Positions 22,706-33,398 of a DNA stretch of 64,000 bases are shown in pieces. The notes below the pieces were generated by a model. It had not been told where the DNA came from. It was given only the letters and a program-made list of their open reading frames with translations, and made no database searches. The DNA comes from Ulota crispa (Eukaryota > Streptophyta > Bryopsida > Orthotrichales > Orthotrichaceae), in assembly GCA_963920765.1 (NCBI GenBank), contig OY987251.1, positions 8,993,219 to 9,057,218 on the forward strand. Direction: 5' to 3'. Numbering within the stretch: position 1 is the first letter of the stretch; each line of letters begins with the position of its first letter. A program made the translations under genes and the position numbers.

Positions 22706-25458
22706 ATGTCCCGTTTTGCATTGCGACGCGCTGCGATGTTGTGGACAACGAGAGGTGCATCTTGCCCTGCTCCAAGGGTACGTTGACACGAACCCATCTT
22801 TGAATTTCACATCAAAGCAATTAATGAAGTTTTTGTTATGTGTTGATGTTTTGAGTTTTAGGAACTTAGGTCAAGAACTTGACGCTTTGCTTGGGATGGC
22901 GTTTCTGATGTTTTTGACCTAATTTTGGGATGTGCAGATACTGTGTACACATGTGGGAGCAGGCAGTGGAGGTCGGAGTGGGGGAGTGGTGGTGCGAGGC
23001 CCTCCTGATGACTTGCCTTACACTTTGAAAGGGTTGAAGCACATCTCCATTGCAGTTCCGGATCTTGCTTCGGCAGCTGAGCATTACCGGTGTGCCTTTG
23101 GAGCGCAAGTTAGTGCTCCTGAGGTACAAACCCATCTTATTCTTCCTCTTTAGGTTTAGCCCTTATGTCCTTCATTCCTTCCTCCGATTTAAGGTAGGAG
23201 CACCCAATTGCAACACTAGCCGTTCTGCGACATCTAAAAGTAAACCTAAAGTAGACACTCCTGCACCCAAACAAGGCACAAATGCACCCAAATCAAACAC
23301 GCAAGTTAACATAAGGAAATAGAAATTGGGTAGGTGGCAGTTTTTGATTGGGTGTGACATGCTCTTTTGTTGTCATGATATGATCGCTTTTGCAGGGGTC
23401 TAGTGTCCACAATAGGTGAATCTAGGGAGTTACCTTCAACAATTCATAATTTATTCATACAATCTCAGAAAATTCTAAAAACAATTTTGCTTGAATTTGT
23501 ATCCATTTCCTAACAAGCACGTGCCATTACATTCTCAAAAGACCCTCCAGTTTACCAAATTTGATGTAAGTGTCACATTTGGGTGCTTCTACTTTAGGTT
23601 ATCTCTTTTGGCTGGAAAAGATATCCTGTCATGTTACGCTACCAAACTCTAACGTAGGAGATTCATGGATGGATCATCTAAGGGCTGAAATTGAATTTTG
23701 GGGAGGTGAAACTTTTTGAAATATTTTTCAGTAAATTTTCCTTGAAAGACAAGAGGAATTGGCATCTCACCCACGTTGTTTTATATTTTTTGGAGCTTTG
23801 TGGAATTAGTTTAAAAAAATTGAAGTGGAAAGGCCATAGGTCTCTAAAATGGAGTTCCTCCTCAAATGTACATTGTCTGCACATTGTTGAAGCCTATGAA
23901 AGTACAAAAACAGTACATTTGAGGAGGAGAACCATTTTAGAGCGTGAACCGAATTAGAGCCTCCTACCATACTTGCCTGAGCTTTCTCTTTCGAGCTCAG
24001 TGTTGCATGTTTCAGCAATCTTTGAATGTACACAGCCATGTTGAAAACATTTATTATTGTCTTAGAAGGTGATTTTCAAGGTTATTTGATACTGCAGCAG
24101 TGGCTCATTTGACAAGTGTTTTGAGTTTCATCCTCTTTTGCGTCACGAAAATCCGATTTGGGGAAGCCTTCAGTAACTTTGGAGAGGTCTAAAATTGAAT
24201 GTGCATTCGGAGTGCAGTGACTTGTGTTTCACTTCGTATCCAACATAACCATAAAACATCGGATGAAGTCATTATTTACTTCTGACCTGTATCTCTGTTA
24301 TGTACCTCCATATAAGATGAAACCTTAGGATGAACTCAAATGGACTTCGCATATGTTATCTATGTTACGGAGCCAGTCTTATTACTTGTGATAACTACTA
24401 GGATAATACTATTCTTCTACTAGTTACATTGAATATGAATTATGAACTTCGACACTAAATGGCAACAACTCCACTAATGCTACAGCATTGAATGTCAACA
24501 TGAACACTCTTTCTCAACTAAATTTTCACCAAAAATTCTAAATTAGTATCAAAACAGTTCACTCTGCACTAAAGTAGTATTGAACATGAACACTAATTGT
24601 CAACTAAATGAGAATTAAAGGGAGTTATATGATAGGGTAAATGACACTTTAATTACCATAGTACTAAATTTCATTATTGGTGTACTTGTATAACGTTTCA
24701 CTAACGGTACAGTTGTATGTGCAATTTGAATGTGTGGACGCAGGACCAGCTTGAGGAGGGTGTCAAAGTGGTGTATGTGAAGCTGCCAAACGTAGCCATT
24801 GAGCTTCTGCACCCTCTCAAAACCAACAGCGCCGTAGCAAAGTTTTTAGAAAAGAATCCGTCTGGAGGGATCCATCACCTTTGTTTTGCGGTACGTTTTC
24901 GATACTCAAGGGTTAAGGCTTCAAATTCATAAGAGCTAGTATGTGACATTGTCATCTCTCCTGCCAGCAATATCCTACAAGGTAGTGATTATAAGTTCAT
25001 TGATACCAAGTGTTTTGATGTCAGTTTCTCCTCAAATGAAGAAAATAGTTAAAGCTTTGATGAAGTGTTTGCATGCCCATATCTTGAATCTGTAATCAAA
25101 CTCTCACAGTCATTTGACAAATATGGTTTTCAACAAGATTGAAATATTTTAGGAACTTTTTAATTGCATTATGAAGAGATTTTTTTTCCCATAAGTCATG
25201 AGGAAGACTCTTGACATTTTAATTGAAAAAATTGTTTGACTCATTGATACTATATTAATGTGTATAAGATTATTAGACATCGGACTCTTATGATGTGCGT
25301 TTCTGCAGGTTGACAACTTGAACTCGGCGTCGCGGTATTTGGAGGACCTTGGTGTGGAGCGCATCGACGACGAAGCAATCCTGCAGCAGCAACCGGCGCT
25401 CAATCTGCACCCCAAGAGCACAATGGGGGTTCATGTGCAGCTCCAACAAGCAAACTGA
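22706..25458 (+). CDS. MCEE: Methylmalonyl-CoA epimerase-like VOC protein, mitochondrial
   Basis: There are four exons, 22706-22777, 22938-23123, 24744-24890 and 25309-25458; all introns are GT-AG and phase 0, giving 184 aa. The start ATG gives MSRFALRRAAMLWTTRG, an Arg-rich amphipathic mitochondrial presequence. The vicinal-oxygen-chelate fold follows: LKGLKHISIAVPDL (first metal His), VAIELLHPLKTNSAVAKFL, then GGIHHLCFAVDNLNSA (second His), then LNLHPKSTMGVHVQL. This order matches methylmalonyl-CoA epimerase, which interconverts the (R) and (S) methylmalonyl-CoA forms in propionate metabolism. The last ligand, Glu in the family (VLIEL), is Gln here, and the loop before LHPK is short. A related VOC enzyme with another substrate is possible. 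Intron 2 (1,620 bp) carries two MITEs. Confidence 0.8.
23193..23594. mobile_element. MITE in intron 2 of the epimerase-like gene
   Basis: AAGGTAGGAGCACCCAATTG at the left is mirrored by ATTTGGGTGCTTCTACTTT at the right. The ends resemble those of the GGTAGGAACACCC family (8567-8878), but the interior is different and about 90 bp longer. It begins 70 bp after the exon 2 donor. Confidence 0.65.
23653..23968. mobile_element. MITE with GGTAGGAGGCTC ends in intron 2 (copy 3)
   Basis: It begins CGTAGGAGATTCATGGATGG and ends GAGCCTCCTACC. The block ATTGAATTTTGGGGAGGTGA and AAGAGGAATTGGCATCTCAC align with 6515-6844 in the same orientation. An internal hairpin pairs GTTCCTCCTCAAATGTAC (about 23852) with GTACATTTGAGGAGGAGAAC (about 23914). 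Confidence 0.75.
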
Positions 25459-25725
25459 AGGAAAAGGTAATCAAACTGCCGCTGGTAGTTTGTAACGGGA
25501 CACCCCTGCAACAAACAATTATCATAACACTCGGAGATTTCATTCAATTTGTGCTTCAGTTTTGCATGCAGTTTTTAACATTTCTATGAAAGATCTTTTC
25601 ACTTTAAAATGCACAACTGAGTTATCTTTGTTCATTTTATATATCAGTGTCACACCAAATGTAAAAGCTTTTGACTTTTTGTTCACTTATAGTTCACCTT
25701 TGCACCACTGTAAAAGAATGCTTTA

Positions 25726-26020
25726 GAGCGTCTCCACTGGTCGTGGCACGTTCAAAGGTTTCCATCTATTTGGAAGGGCCCTCAAGCTCCTTGATCTCCA
25801 CCCATGCTCTTCAAAAAGGTGGCCTTGCACTTCAACATGCCTCATAAATAATCATTTGACCACTTGTCAAGGAAAGTAGAGAATAAAGTTCACTAAACTT
25901 AAGATGATTAGTAATGAATAGTGTCTTGAAGGGCCTTTGCTAGAAACTAAGCCAGTTTTGAAAGGGGCCTCAGCGCTTCACATCCACTTTGAGCATGTTA
26001 CGAGGCACCAGTGGAGATGC
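25726..26020. mobile_element. MITE with GAGCRTCTCCACTGG ends
   Basis: GAGCGTCTCCACTGGTCGTG at the left and GGCACCAGTGGAGATGC at the right are inverted. The flanks are CTTTA and TTTTA, compatible with a short T/A-rich target duplication. It lies 270 bp after the epimerase-like stop codon. Confidence 0.7.
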
Positions 26021-26039
26021 TTTTATGCACACCAATCTC

Positions 26040-26400
26040 AAAACACAATACAAAACTTGAACTAGGGGCGGTTTGCACTATGTCTCACGTTCCCACTGTG
26101 CAAGTCTCACTTCAATGTATAAGCCCAATTGTGTTAAATTATAAAGAGCAAAAAGAACAACAGAAAGTCTTGATTATCCTAAGCAAAAAAAATTGGTCTA
26201 ACTTGGTATCAAAGTTGGATTGTGGTTTAGCTTGACCCAAACTTTTGAGCGAAGTCTCACCTTCTTGGCACCAAGCTTCCAAAATGTGTTATATTGCTAT
26301 CATATAGGTGTTCCTAAACAAACTTCTCACCTCTCAACCAATGTTGGTATTCAAACTTGTCATGGGATGTGTTGAGTTGATGCCAAAGTAGTAACTGCAA
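26040..26400 (+). repeat. Dispersed repeat, right member of the pair around the epimerase-like gene
   Basis: This diverged copy of 20920-21280 keeps GGGGCGGTTTGCACTATGTC, TGCAAGTCTCACTTCAATG and ACCTTCTTGGCACCAAGCTT in the same order and orientation. The pair brackets the epimerase-like gene. Confidence 0.5.
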
Positions 26401-26621
26401 AGATCCTGGTTGATTTTTCTTCTATTTAGAAAGGCAAATTATTTTTCCAATTCAATGAGAGAAAAAAAAGGGAGGGACTGTGGCCACATCACCACCCAAG
26501 ATTGACGTTGACTATGGTGAAACTCAAAGCTCTCCGTGTTGCTGAAGCTTCTTCCGCATCTCGAAGTGCAGAATAGTTTGTTCCCATTCTCTCCTGATTC
26601 TCAGGGTTTGTGCTTATTTTT

Positions 26622-26946
26622 AGGGAAAATTTCATGGATACCCTGAAGTTTGCCATATTTACATAGATACCCCTGGTTTTTCAGAAATTACACAAATACT
26701 CTTGATCCATAATTTTCAGGGGTTTGTTTTGTTATGCGTGATACTTCTTTCATGACCAATGTTAAAACAAGGAGTGCAATAGAATAGAAAAGAAGCATTG
26801 TGCACACAAAAGAAAAAGAAGTGACATGCACAATATAACAACAATTGCCTGAAAACTATAGACAAGGATATTTGTGCAATTTCTGAAAAACCAAGGGTGT
26901 TCATGTATATATGGCCAACTTCAGGGGTATTCATGAAATTTTCCCT
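26622..26946. mobile_element. MITE, GGGAAAATTTCATGGATACC family
   Basis: AGGGAAAATTTCATGGATAC and CCCTGAAGTTTGCC at the left are inverted at the right as GGCCAACTTCAGGGGTATTC then ATGAAATTTTCCCT. The paired ends extend about 85 bp each way (the ACATAGATACCCCTGG and TTTTTCAGAAATT blocks also pair). The interior GAAGTGACATGCACAA matches 61210-61534. Confidence 0.85.
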
Positions 26947-27131
26947 TATTTTTAACCTTCCTTTTGAAGATATACTCTAACATTTAAACGGAGTATAGTG
27001 ACGGTTTTTGACCAATTTTTTGGGGAGATCTTTGAGCTTCATGTGATTATTATCCCTCATTTCCCACTTTGAAGTGGTTTTTCAAGTACACAGGAATTCC
27101 TGAATATTCCTTATATGTTTATACTACATTT

Positions 27132-27530
27132 TAAAAAGGGAATTGATATATGCACATTGGGGTTGATATTTGCACACCTCTTGGGTAAGTTTTATAAAGC
27201 TGAATTTGAGAATTTTGAATTCAAATTTGAACTTAGAGACCATGATTTAGTCTAAAACCATAAAAAAAGTTGCAATTCAACAACACCCAATGAAAAGTTT
27301 AGTTAGGGGGAAAAGTGTTACTTTTACTTTTGTTTATAAAAAAAGATAAGTTTTTTCATTGGGTGTTGTTGAATTGCAACTTTTTATGGTTCTAAACTAA
27401 ATCATGGTCTTTGAGTCCAAATCTGAATTCAAAATTCTCAAATTCAGCTTTATGATGGCAGAAATCTAAAATTTACCATGGGGGATGTGCACATATCAAC
27501 CCCATTTGCATATATAAACTTCCTTTAAAA
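27132..27530. mobile_element. Foldback MITE, arms about 180 bp
   Basis: The arms pair from AAAGGGAATTGATATATGCA and GGGGTTGATATTTGCACA, through AGCTGAATTTGAGAATTTTG and CAACAACACCCAATGAAAA, back to the mirrored strand ending near 27530. A short loop of about 35 bp lies at 27300-27345. A related fragment occurs at 28867-29135. Confidence 0.8.
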
Positions 27531-27610
27531 AATTGGGATTGGGATTATGTAGCGGGTGCTTCCAAGGTTTAACCAAGCTAACAGTAGCCATAGATACATT
27601 GTATTATTTC

Positions 27611-27900
27611 AAGAGAAATATTTGTGGATACCCCTAAAATTTGTAATATTTGTACAAATGCCCTTGGTTTTTCAAAAATTGCACAAATATTCTTGACATA
27701 GTTATTTTTCTTTTTCAAATTGTTATTTCTAAATCTTGCAATGAATGTCTTAATGTTTGAAACATAAAAATACAAAAATATGGAACAAAAGAATTGAAAG
27801 AAATACTTGCAAAACTACCTTGAGATCCTCCTTTGAGATGTCCAAGCCACTAGGGTATTTAAAAATCAAGGGTATTTGTACAAATATTGCAAACTCCCTA
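27611..27900. mobile_element. Diverged MITE, GGGAAAATTTCATGGATACC family
   Basis: GTGGATACCCCTAAAATTTG and CCCTTGGTTTTTCAAAAATT at the left mirror ATCAAGGGTATTTGTACAAA and TATTGCAAACTCCC at the right. This is a more decayed relative of 26622-26946. The minus frame at 27578-27775 is produced by its sequence. Confidence 0.6.
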
Positions 27901-28866
27901 ATTCAATAGGTACAGAACAGTAAAAATAACAAAATAGTTGATTAAAAAACTCAATTTAAAAATGCATGTGGGTACTTCCCACTCTCACTAGGTCGTCCTT
28001 TCGGTTACTTTTCCTATACGTAAAAGCTCTTTTTGAATGCTTCTACATCAAGTATTCTCGTTCTTTGTCTTTCAATTTAGATTGTTGTACTTCCCCGAGA
28101 TAACTTATGTGTAAAAAGAAGGCGTGCGAAATGAACTGTTTTCTCAATGCATTCATTGTTGTGGATATGAATAATTGCACTTTCTCAACACGTGGAAGTT
28201 TGCTAGTGGATGATATGAAATCAAGATATGTTTATGGTTGTTTATTGCTGAGATGTTTGTACAAAAGTTCATGATGTTATTTGACTGTATCTGACTTTTC
28301 ATGTTTTTTGAAATGGTAAGTTGATGTCTCTTCTGTGTGTAAAGTTGGTTTATATTGTGTGTAGTTGTCTATTTGATAGTGTAGCTGCACTTTCGATGTA
28401 CCCTATTTCATATTCAAGAGGTCTAGCAGTCATTTACATTTCCTTATATATAAATGTAGCTTGTATTGAAAACATTAGGAAAATTTTGAGCCCTCCAAGA
28501 ACTCCCTAAGGTTTGACAAACCAAGCTATTATTTAACTATCTTGAGTGTCACTCATGTCTATTTCTATCACTGGTATGAAGGACCTTAGTCACTTGCACA
28601 ATCCAAAATAAGATAAAAAGCATTGCATTCATAAAATATGTAAATGTGCTCACTAGTCATTATCCAAGTACTTCACTCATCTACTCAAATAGAGTAAAAT
28701 AAAATATATGGTCCTTTTGTACATTTGTACCCATGGGACACATTAAAAGAATTTAAAATTCCTTTGTAAAAGTGTGCTAGAAACCAACAAAATTGGAGAA
28801 CAAAAACTGGTGTTCCAACAAGTTTCTAGCAAAAAGCACAAAATTTGTAGGAGTCTCCTTTTTTTG

Positions 28867-29135
28867 GCTTAGTTCACTGCACATATGTCAATGTGGGCCT
28901 GTGCAGTCATAGTGAAAAACATTTTTTTTTCACCTGCCAAAAAATGTAAGAGTTTAGATATTTACTAATGATTGAATTTGGGAATTTTGAATTCATATTT
29001 GGATTTAGGGACCTTGCTTTAGTTTGGGACCTTGTAGAAAGATACAATTGAACAACAAATAAATTAGGAGATAAATGGTTAGTACTAAGTCTTTCTGCCC
29101 TGGTCCCAAATCGACTTTTGTGCAGTAAACTAAGC
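28867..29135. mobile_element. Short element with GCTTAGTTYACTGCA ends
   Basis: GCTTAGTTCACTGCAC at the left is inverted as TGCAGTAAACTAAGC at the right. The interior block GGGAATTTTGAATTCATATT and GGGACCTTGCTTTAGTTTGG is related to an arm of the 27132-27530 foldback, so it may be a one-armed derivative. Confidence 0.55.
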
Positions 29136-29699
29136 CTAGCCCAATTTCCCTACGTCAGAAAGTGGATGTCACCGTGCCCAATTTTGATTACGCATGCGAG
29201 TTGGCCTTGAGAGCATTGCCACTGCAAATGCAAGAAGAGACGCAAATGCAATTGTGGCGCAAGGGGAGAACTTTTGAGCTTTAGTGCATCCATGCCAAAA
29301 CCTTTTCTAAGAATCTGGGCAATGCTACAAGCACCCGTTCATACTACTCTCCAGATTTTTGGCATTCACGGAACAACTCACGGGAACACTCAAATATGTT
29401 GAAAGCTCGTTTGTGGTTGTTTCTTTTCCCGATGTTGAAAAAAAGAAGAGACAAAGTAGCTTGAGAGCTCGATGAAGACGTTCCCCGAAAGAAGGAGACG
29501 GTACGTGAAGTGGCCGCGTGGTCGACCGTCAATTCTCTGGTCGCGTTCGGTGTTGCGCGAGAGCGGTGGCGATGCTCTGAGCATCACAAAATCCAATGCA
29601 TGCGGACACGCCTTGGCTTCCCTCGAGATTTCGAGATGAACAGAATCGAACGAGCCGCACGAAAAGCGCATAATCTCATTCCATCGCCACCTGCCTAGC

Positions 29700-29866
29700 C
29701 GTCTTCACATTCTACATCGGCTAAGGCCACGTACGCTGGTAGCGAAGCAGCATCAGCTTGCCACCTACAAAGTACAAGTGGATTCATGGCCAGCATGCAC
29801 AAACCGAATTCATCACCACCAGGGCACCAAACCTGACAAAATTCCTCACAACTGCATCTCCATCAG
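29700..29866 (+). promoter_or_regulatory. Promoter and leader exon of MDR gene 1, without a TATA box
   Basis: This aligns with the promoters at 56500-56635 and 61860-62010. Shared blocks are GGATTCATGG, CCAGCATGCA, TCATCACCAC and CATCTCCATCAGGTTC. Where the other two have TATATAA, this copy reads CTACAAAGTACAAG (29765-29778), so the TATA box has been lost. The leader would end at the donor CATCAG/GT at 29866. Confidence 0.55.
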
Positions 29867-30616
29867 GTTCGCATACACCTCCCGCACTTTCCATCCTTTC
29901 CTCAGCTGCAGTGCTTTGATTCCGGACGAGTACTCTCAACGTCATCGACTGTGGACTTTTTGCTCTAGAGTATGCAATTTTAAGACGCACTGGTGTTGTA
30001 GCGCGTGTGCCTGCTCCAGATCATTGATGTGTGTTGTGCTTCAGCTCAAAATAGGGTTTGATCGCTTAAAGTCGGCTTCTTTTCGACTCCAGGGAGGTAT
30101 TGTGAGCGATTGTGTTCCACAGTTCTACGTGAGTCTTATATCAGTTTGGTACGAATTCTTGTTTCAGAGCTCTATTACTAGGACTTTCAGGTGTCCGGAA
30201 CTGGAGGGCTGGTATCTGAGGTTTCAGCAGGCGATTGAATTTGCTTCTGGTGTACTAGAATCAGCTAGTTTGAATGGATATGCGGTTTACTTTAAAAGAA
30301 TTGACATTCATGTGTGCTTCACTAGTTCTGACCGACAGTTATTGTGACGGTCGTTAATTTGGGAAAAATGGTACATTTTGGAACTTTCAGCAAGTGAGTC
30401 AAGAAGTTTGAGGTGATTACCTCAAACTGACACGTGCCCTCACTTGAGAGGAGGGATTTGTGAGGAAAAAAATCTTAGTGGTTCATATTGAATATGATAT
30501 TTTTGAATCTAGTTTTAAAGTAACTTTTTGGGTTTGAGGGGAAAACAAATTGGGACCCCTGTTTTTCTCAAATTAACGAATATTGTGTTCAGTGTTGATG
30601 TGCTCTTGTGTTGCAG
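29867..30616 (+). other. Intron in the 5' untranslated leader of MDR gene 1
   Basis: The donor CATCAG/GTTCGC and acceptor TTGCAG/AGAAT are both conserved in MDR gene 2 (56636-57126), and the third copy keeps the donor. The intron is 259 bp longer than in gene 2, nearly all explained by the MITE at 30352-30589. This is inferred from conservation, not from a transcript. A 189-codon frame at 29778-30347 crosses the donor and is not supported as protein. Confidence 0.55.
30352..30589. mobile_element. MITE with AACACCATATT-type ends in the leader intron of MDR gene 1
   Basis: CGTTAATTTGGGAAAAATGG at the left mirrors TTTTTCTCAAATTAACG at the right, followed by AATATTGTGTT. MDR gene 2 lacks it: its GATCGTCACAGTGTTGATG corresponds to sequence on either side of this insertion. 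The extreme left 10 bp or so are missing. Confidence 0.75.
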
Positions 30617-30644
30617 AGAATTGATCTTGGGATTGGAGAGAGCC

Positions 30645-31950
30645 ATGTCGAACAAGGCAATTGTGCAAGAAGGGTTCAACAAGGAGAACCCCTTGAGCAC
30701 TTTGAAACTCGTCACTTGCCCCATTCCTAGCGCCGGAGCAAACCAAGTGGTGGTGCACGTCACGGCGCGTCCCATCAACCCCACGGACTTTTTATCCGTG
30801 CGCAGCGGCTCTGTCGGTGGCAATGGCACCGGCACCGGCACCATTGGCTCCGAAGGCTGCGGCGTTGTACATGAGGTATCCATGCTTGAACTCTACCATT
30901 CTATCCCGACATTCTGTCACATGCATGTGCTACACAATCCATAAGAGGTTGACCAAGCATTTAGGTAGGTATACCCATACTTGACCATGAACTATGTACT
31001 CATGGTCATTTCAATTCTAAAATGACCACCTAGGTACATAGGGACGAAATTGGGTACATGCTCAACTATGGGTATACCTGCCTTATAACATCATGTTCCG
31101 TTATCACATGGATTTCAAAGCACAACATTCAAATAGTCACACCTTTGATTAGTTGTCCTGTCAAGTTCTCCAGGCTGGCAAGGGCGTGACTGCGGTTCAA
31201 AAGGGACAGCGAGTGGTGACAATCACCGGCACCCAAGTGTTCAAAGGCAACGGCGCATTCCAGGAATACATCCTGCTCGACGCATCGCTCGTCTGGCCAG
31301 TGCCCGACGACATGACCGACGAACAAGCCGCGCAGGCCGTCATCAACCCGTGGACGACCTACTCCATGTTGCACGACTTGCAAGTGCCGAAAGGGGAGTA
31401 CGTCATCCAGAGCGCCGCGGGCTCCACGCTCGGGAAGCAGGTCATCTCGCTGGCCAAGCACTGGGGCATCAAGACCATCAACATCGTCCGCCGTCCGGAG
31501 CAGAAAGCGGAGCTGCGAGCGTTGGGCGCTGACGAGGTGATCTGCTCGACGGAGGAGGACGCCGTGGCGCGAGTGAAGGAGATCACGGCGGGGAAGCTGG
31601 CGTGGGGCGCCTTGGACGCCGTGAGCGGCAGCATGACGGCCACTTTGGCGAGCTCAGTTCGAGGCGGCGGCCAGGTGTTCGTGTACGGAGTGTTGAGTGG
31701 GACGATGTCGTCCATCAGCACGTTGGATCTGTGGCGGAATGTGGAAGTCCGGGGGTGGATCATCTACGACAAGATCATGCCAAGTGTGGAGAAGAGTCAG
31801 GCTGTGGCGTCGGCCGTGTCGCCGTTGCTTGTGAGTGGGGTGATTCCTGTGGCCAAGTGTGAGAGATGGGCGTTGGAGGATTTTGAGAAGGCCATGGAGG
31901 TGGCGGAGAAGTCCGGAGGCGCTAAGAAGATCTTGCTCGTCAGCTCGTAG
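30645..31950 (+). CDS. MDR-family reductase, 2-enoyl-thioester reductase/quinone oxidoreductase-like (copy 1)
   Basis: Exons are 30645-30875 and 31174-31950 (GT-AG, phase 0), giving 335 aa. It is a zinc-free medium-chain dehydrogenase/reductase with the expected layout. The N-terminal GroES-like part has RPINPTDF (46-53) and GSEGCGVV; INPWTTYSML is at 134-143. The nucleotide-binding turn AAGSTLGK (158-165) is followed by INIVRRPEQ, whose two Arg suggest NADPH. LGADEV and GGGQVFVYG follow. The layout fits mitochondrial enoyl reductase (MECR/ETR1) and NADPH quinone oxidoreductases; the substrate is unknown. There is no clear targeting peptide, as MSNKAIVQEGF starts directly in the fold, so it is probably cytosolic. 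Relative to copy 2 it has four extra residues (GTGT, from repeated ACCGGC), and its intron carries a MITE. Confidence 0.88.
30964..31082. mobile_element. 119-bp MITE in the coding intron of MDR gene 1
   Basis: The ends GGTAGGTATACCCATA and TATGGGTATACCTGCC are inverted, with TTA on both sides (30961-30963 and 31083-31085). An inner pair, CATGGTCATTT-type, extends the foldback. The intron of MDR gene 2 (154 bp against 298 bp) lacks it. TTA duplication with GG-starting ends fits the PIF/Harbinger type. Confidence 0.85.
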
Positions 31951-32012
31951 AATACATGCCATATTCAACTTATGTTTGACAATCCAAAGTTCAAAAATAA
32001 GAATCATGATGC

Positions 32013-32386
32013 AGTCACACCTTCTCCATTCCATTGAATGCAAACATGGCAGGTTGTTAGCGATTGAAGGGAGCTCCATTCTTCGAAGATGGAGAAGTTT
32101 TCCTCTTCTCATTTGCGGGTGGAGACCTCAAGCTGTATTGTTTTCACCGCTCTTTGTTCACTCTTGTGTTCACCTTGGTGTGTCTCTATTTTGGTTTTAG
32201 TAATCGATTCTCCTCCTTTAATGGTCTTTTTATCATTCTCCATTCATTGTTCTCCACTTCTCTTAAAAGGAAATTCACACCTTCTTCTATGAAGAATTAC
32301 TTGCATTTGGCTCCTACTTGGTTCCTACTTTCACTCCACTTGTTCTCATTCTTCACAAAAGTTTGATTCTTGGAGAAGGTGTGACT
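32013..32386. mobile_element. Element with perfect 16-bp ends just 3' of MDR gene 1
   Basis: AGTCACACCTTCTCCA at the left and TGGAGAAGGTGTGACT at the right are exact inverted repeats. It begins 62 bp after the stop codon, so it may supply the 3' untranslated region or the poly(A) site. It is absent from the MDR gene 2 downstream sequence. Pyrimidine-rich frames inside are not recognisable. Confidence 0.75.
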
Positions 32387-32419
32387 AGTATGACTACCCC
32401 TAATGTGAAGATAGATTTT

Positions 32420-32935
32420 CTTTTGCTAGTTTGGTTCACCTAAATAGCATAGAAAGATCTTGAGTTTAGTAGTGGATTGAGTTCATGTAATAAATAATTA
32501 GTTCAAAAACATGTGTATAACATCATATTCCTCAATCACCATAGCCATGTATAGTCATAAATTGCATGCTTGATTTATTAGACTATGTGTAATTGATTGG
32601 TATAGTATGCATACTACCTTTAATTAAATCTAGATTATGTAAAATCTAAAAATAATAACAAAATTGCAAAACTTCATGGAAGATTTGTATAAAATATTGA
32701 AAGATGTGGGGTGTACAATGGGTTATGAATACAAAACATCTACAAGTCTATGTCCTACAACAACAAGAGATCTCCTTATGTTTTGCATACAAAATTTGAG
32801 ATTGCATGAATAGTTCAAGTTCAATGAAATGAGGCATATGTAAATCATTGGAATATGTCCTAATGTCCAAAAACCTAAATTGTGTGGAATTGCACAAATA
32901 GACCATAATTAGCTACAAACATATATAGTTAGTCA
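32420..32935. repeat. Dispersed 0.5-kb repeat (copy 1), possible gene relic
   Basis: This aligns along its length with 52985-53485 in the same orientation, sharing TTGATTGGTATAG, GCATACTACCTTTAA and CATAATTAGCT. Reading plus, both copies keep a frame like CKSLxYxLxSKNLxC then TIISxKHI, broken by a common stop. This is faintly reminiscent of leucine-rich repeats, but too short and decayed to call. Confidence 0.6.
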
Positions 32936-33398
32936 TTTACAAAACTGGTGAAGAAATGATTGTGTTAGGGCATCTCTAGCCGTCTAGTAAAAGAAGCCAG
33001 GCTAACAACAAGGATTTGGCGGTCACGTGAATATTGTGGTAATTTTTGAGTCCCACATGTTTGGCATCATGCAAACTTTGTGGTCCACAGGAAAGGGCAT
33101 TCTGCCTTCAATGTTTGGTATTCTGTCTTTGTTTGTTGTAGAAAATGTCAGCCAAGCATTGTTACTTTCTTTCTTATTGTTCCTTGTTTTAGGTGTGACC
33201 CAAGGAGGGTACCTTTTGCAAGTTGCAGAGAGGAATTGCAAGTTTGCACTGCCAACTTCTCTTTGATTGTTGTCTTGCCGTTGCTCATGTTTTGGCTGCT
33301 CTCTCTCTTTTCCAGCTTGCTGTTGTATTAGTTTTTGAGGAGCTCTAATCTTTGGGTACTTATAGAGATTGCTCAAATTGTTGGAGCTTAGGGCCTAA

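Noticed and set aside
29778-30347. 189-codon open frame on the plus strand before MDR gene 1
   Set aside because: It runs over the leader exon and the conserved leader-intron donor, and its reading frame is not preserved in the two other copies of this region.
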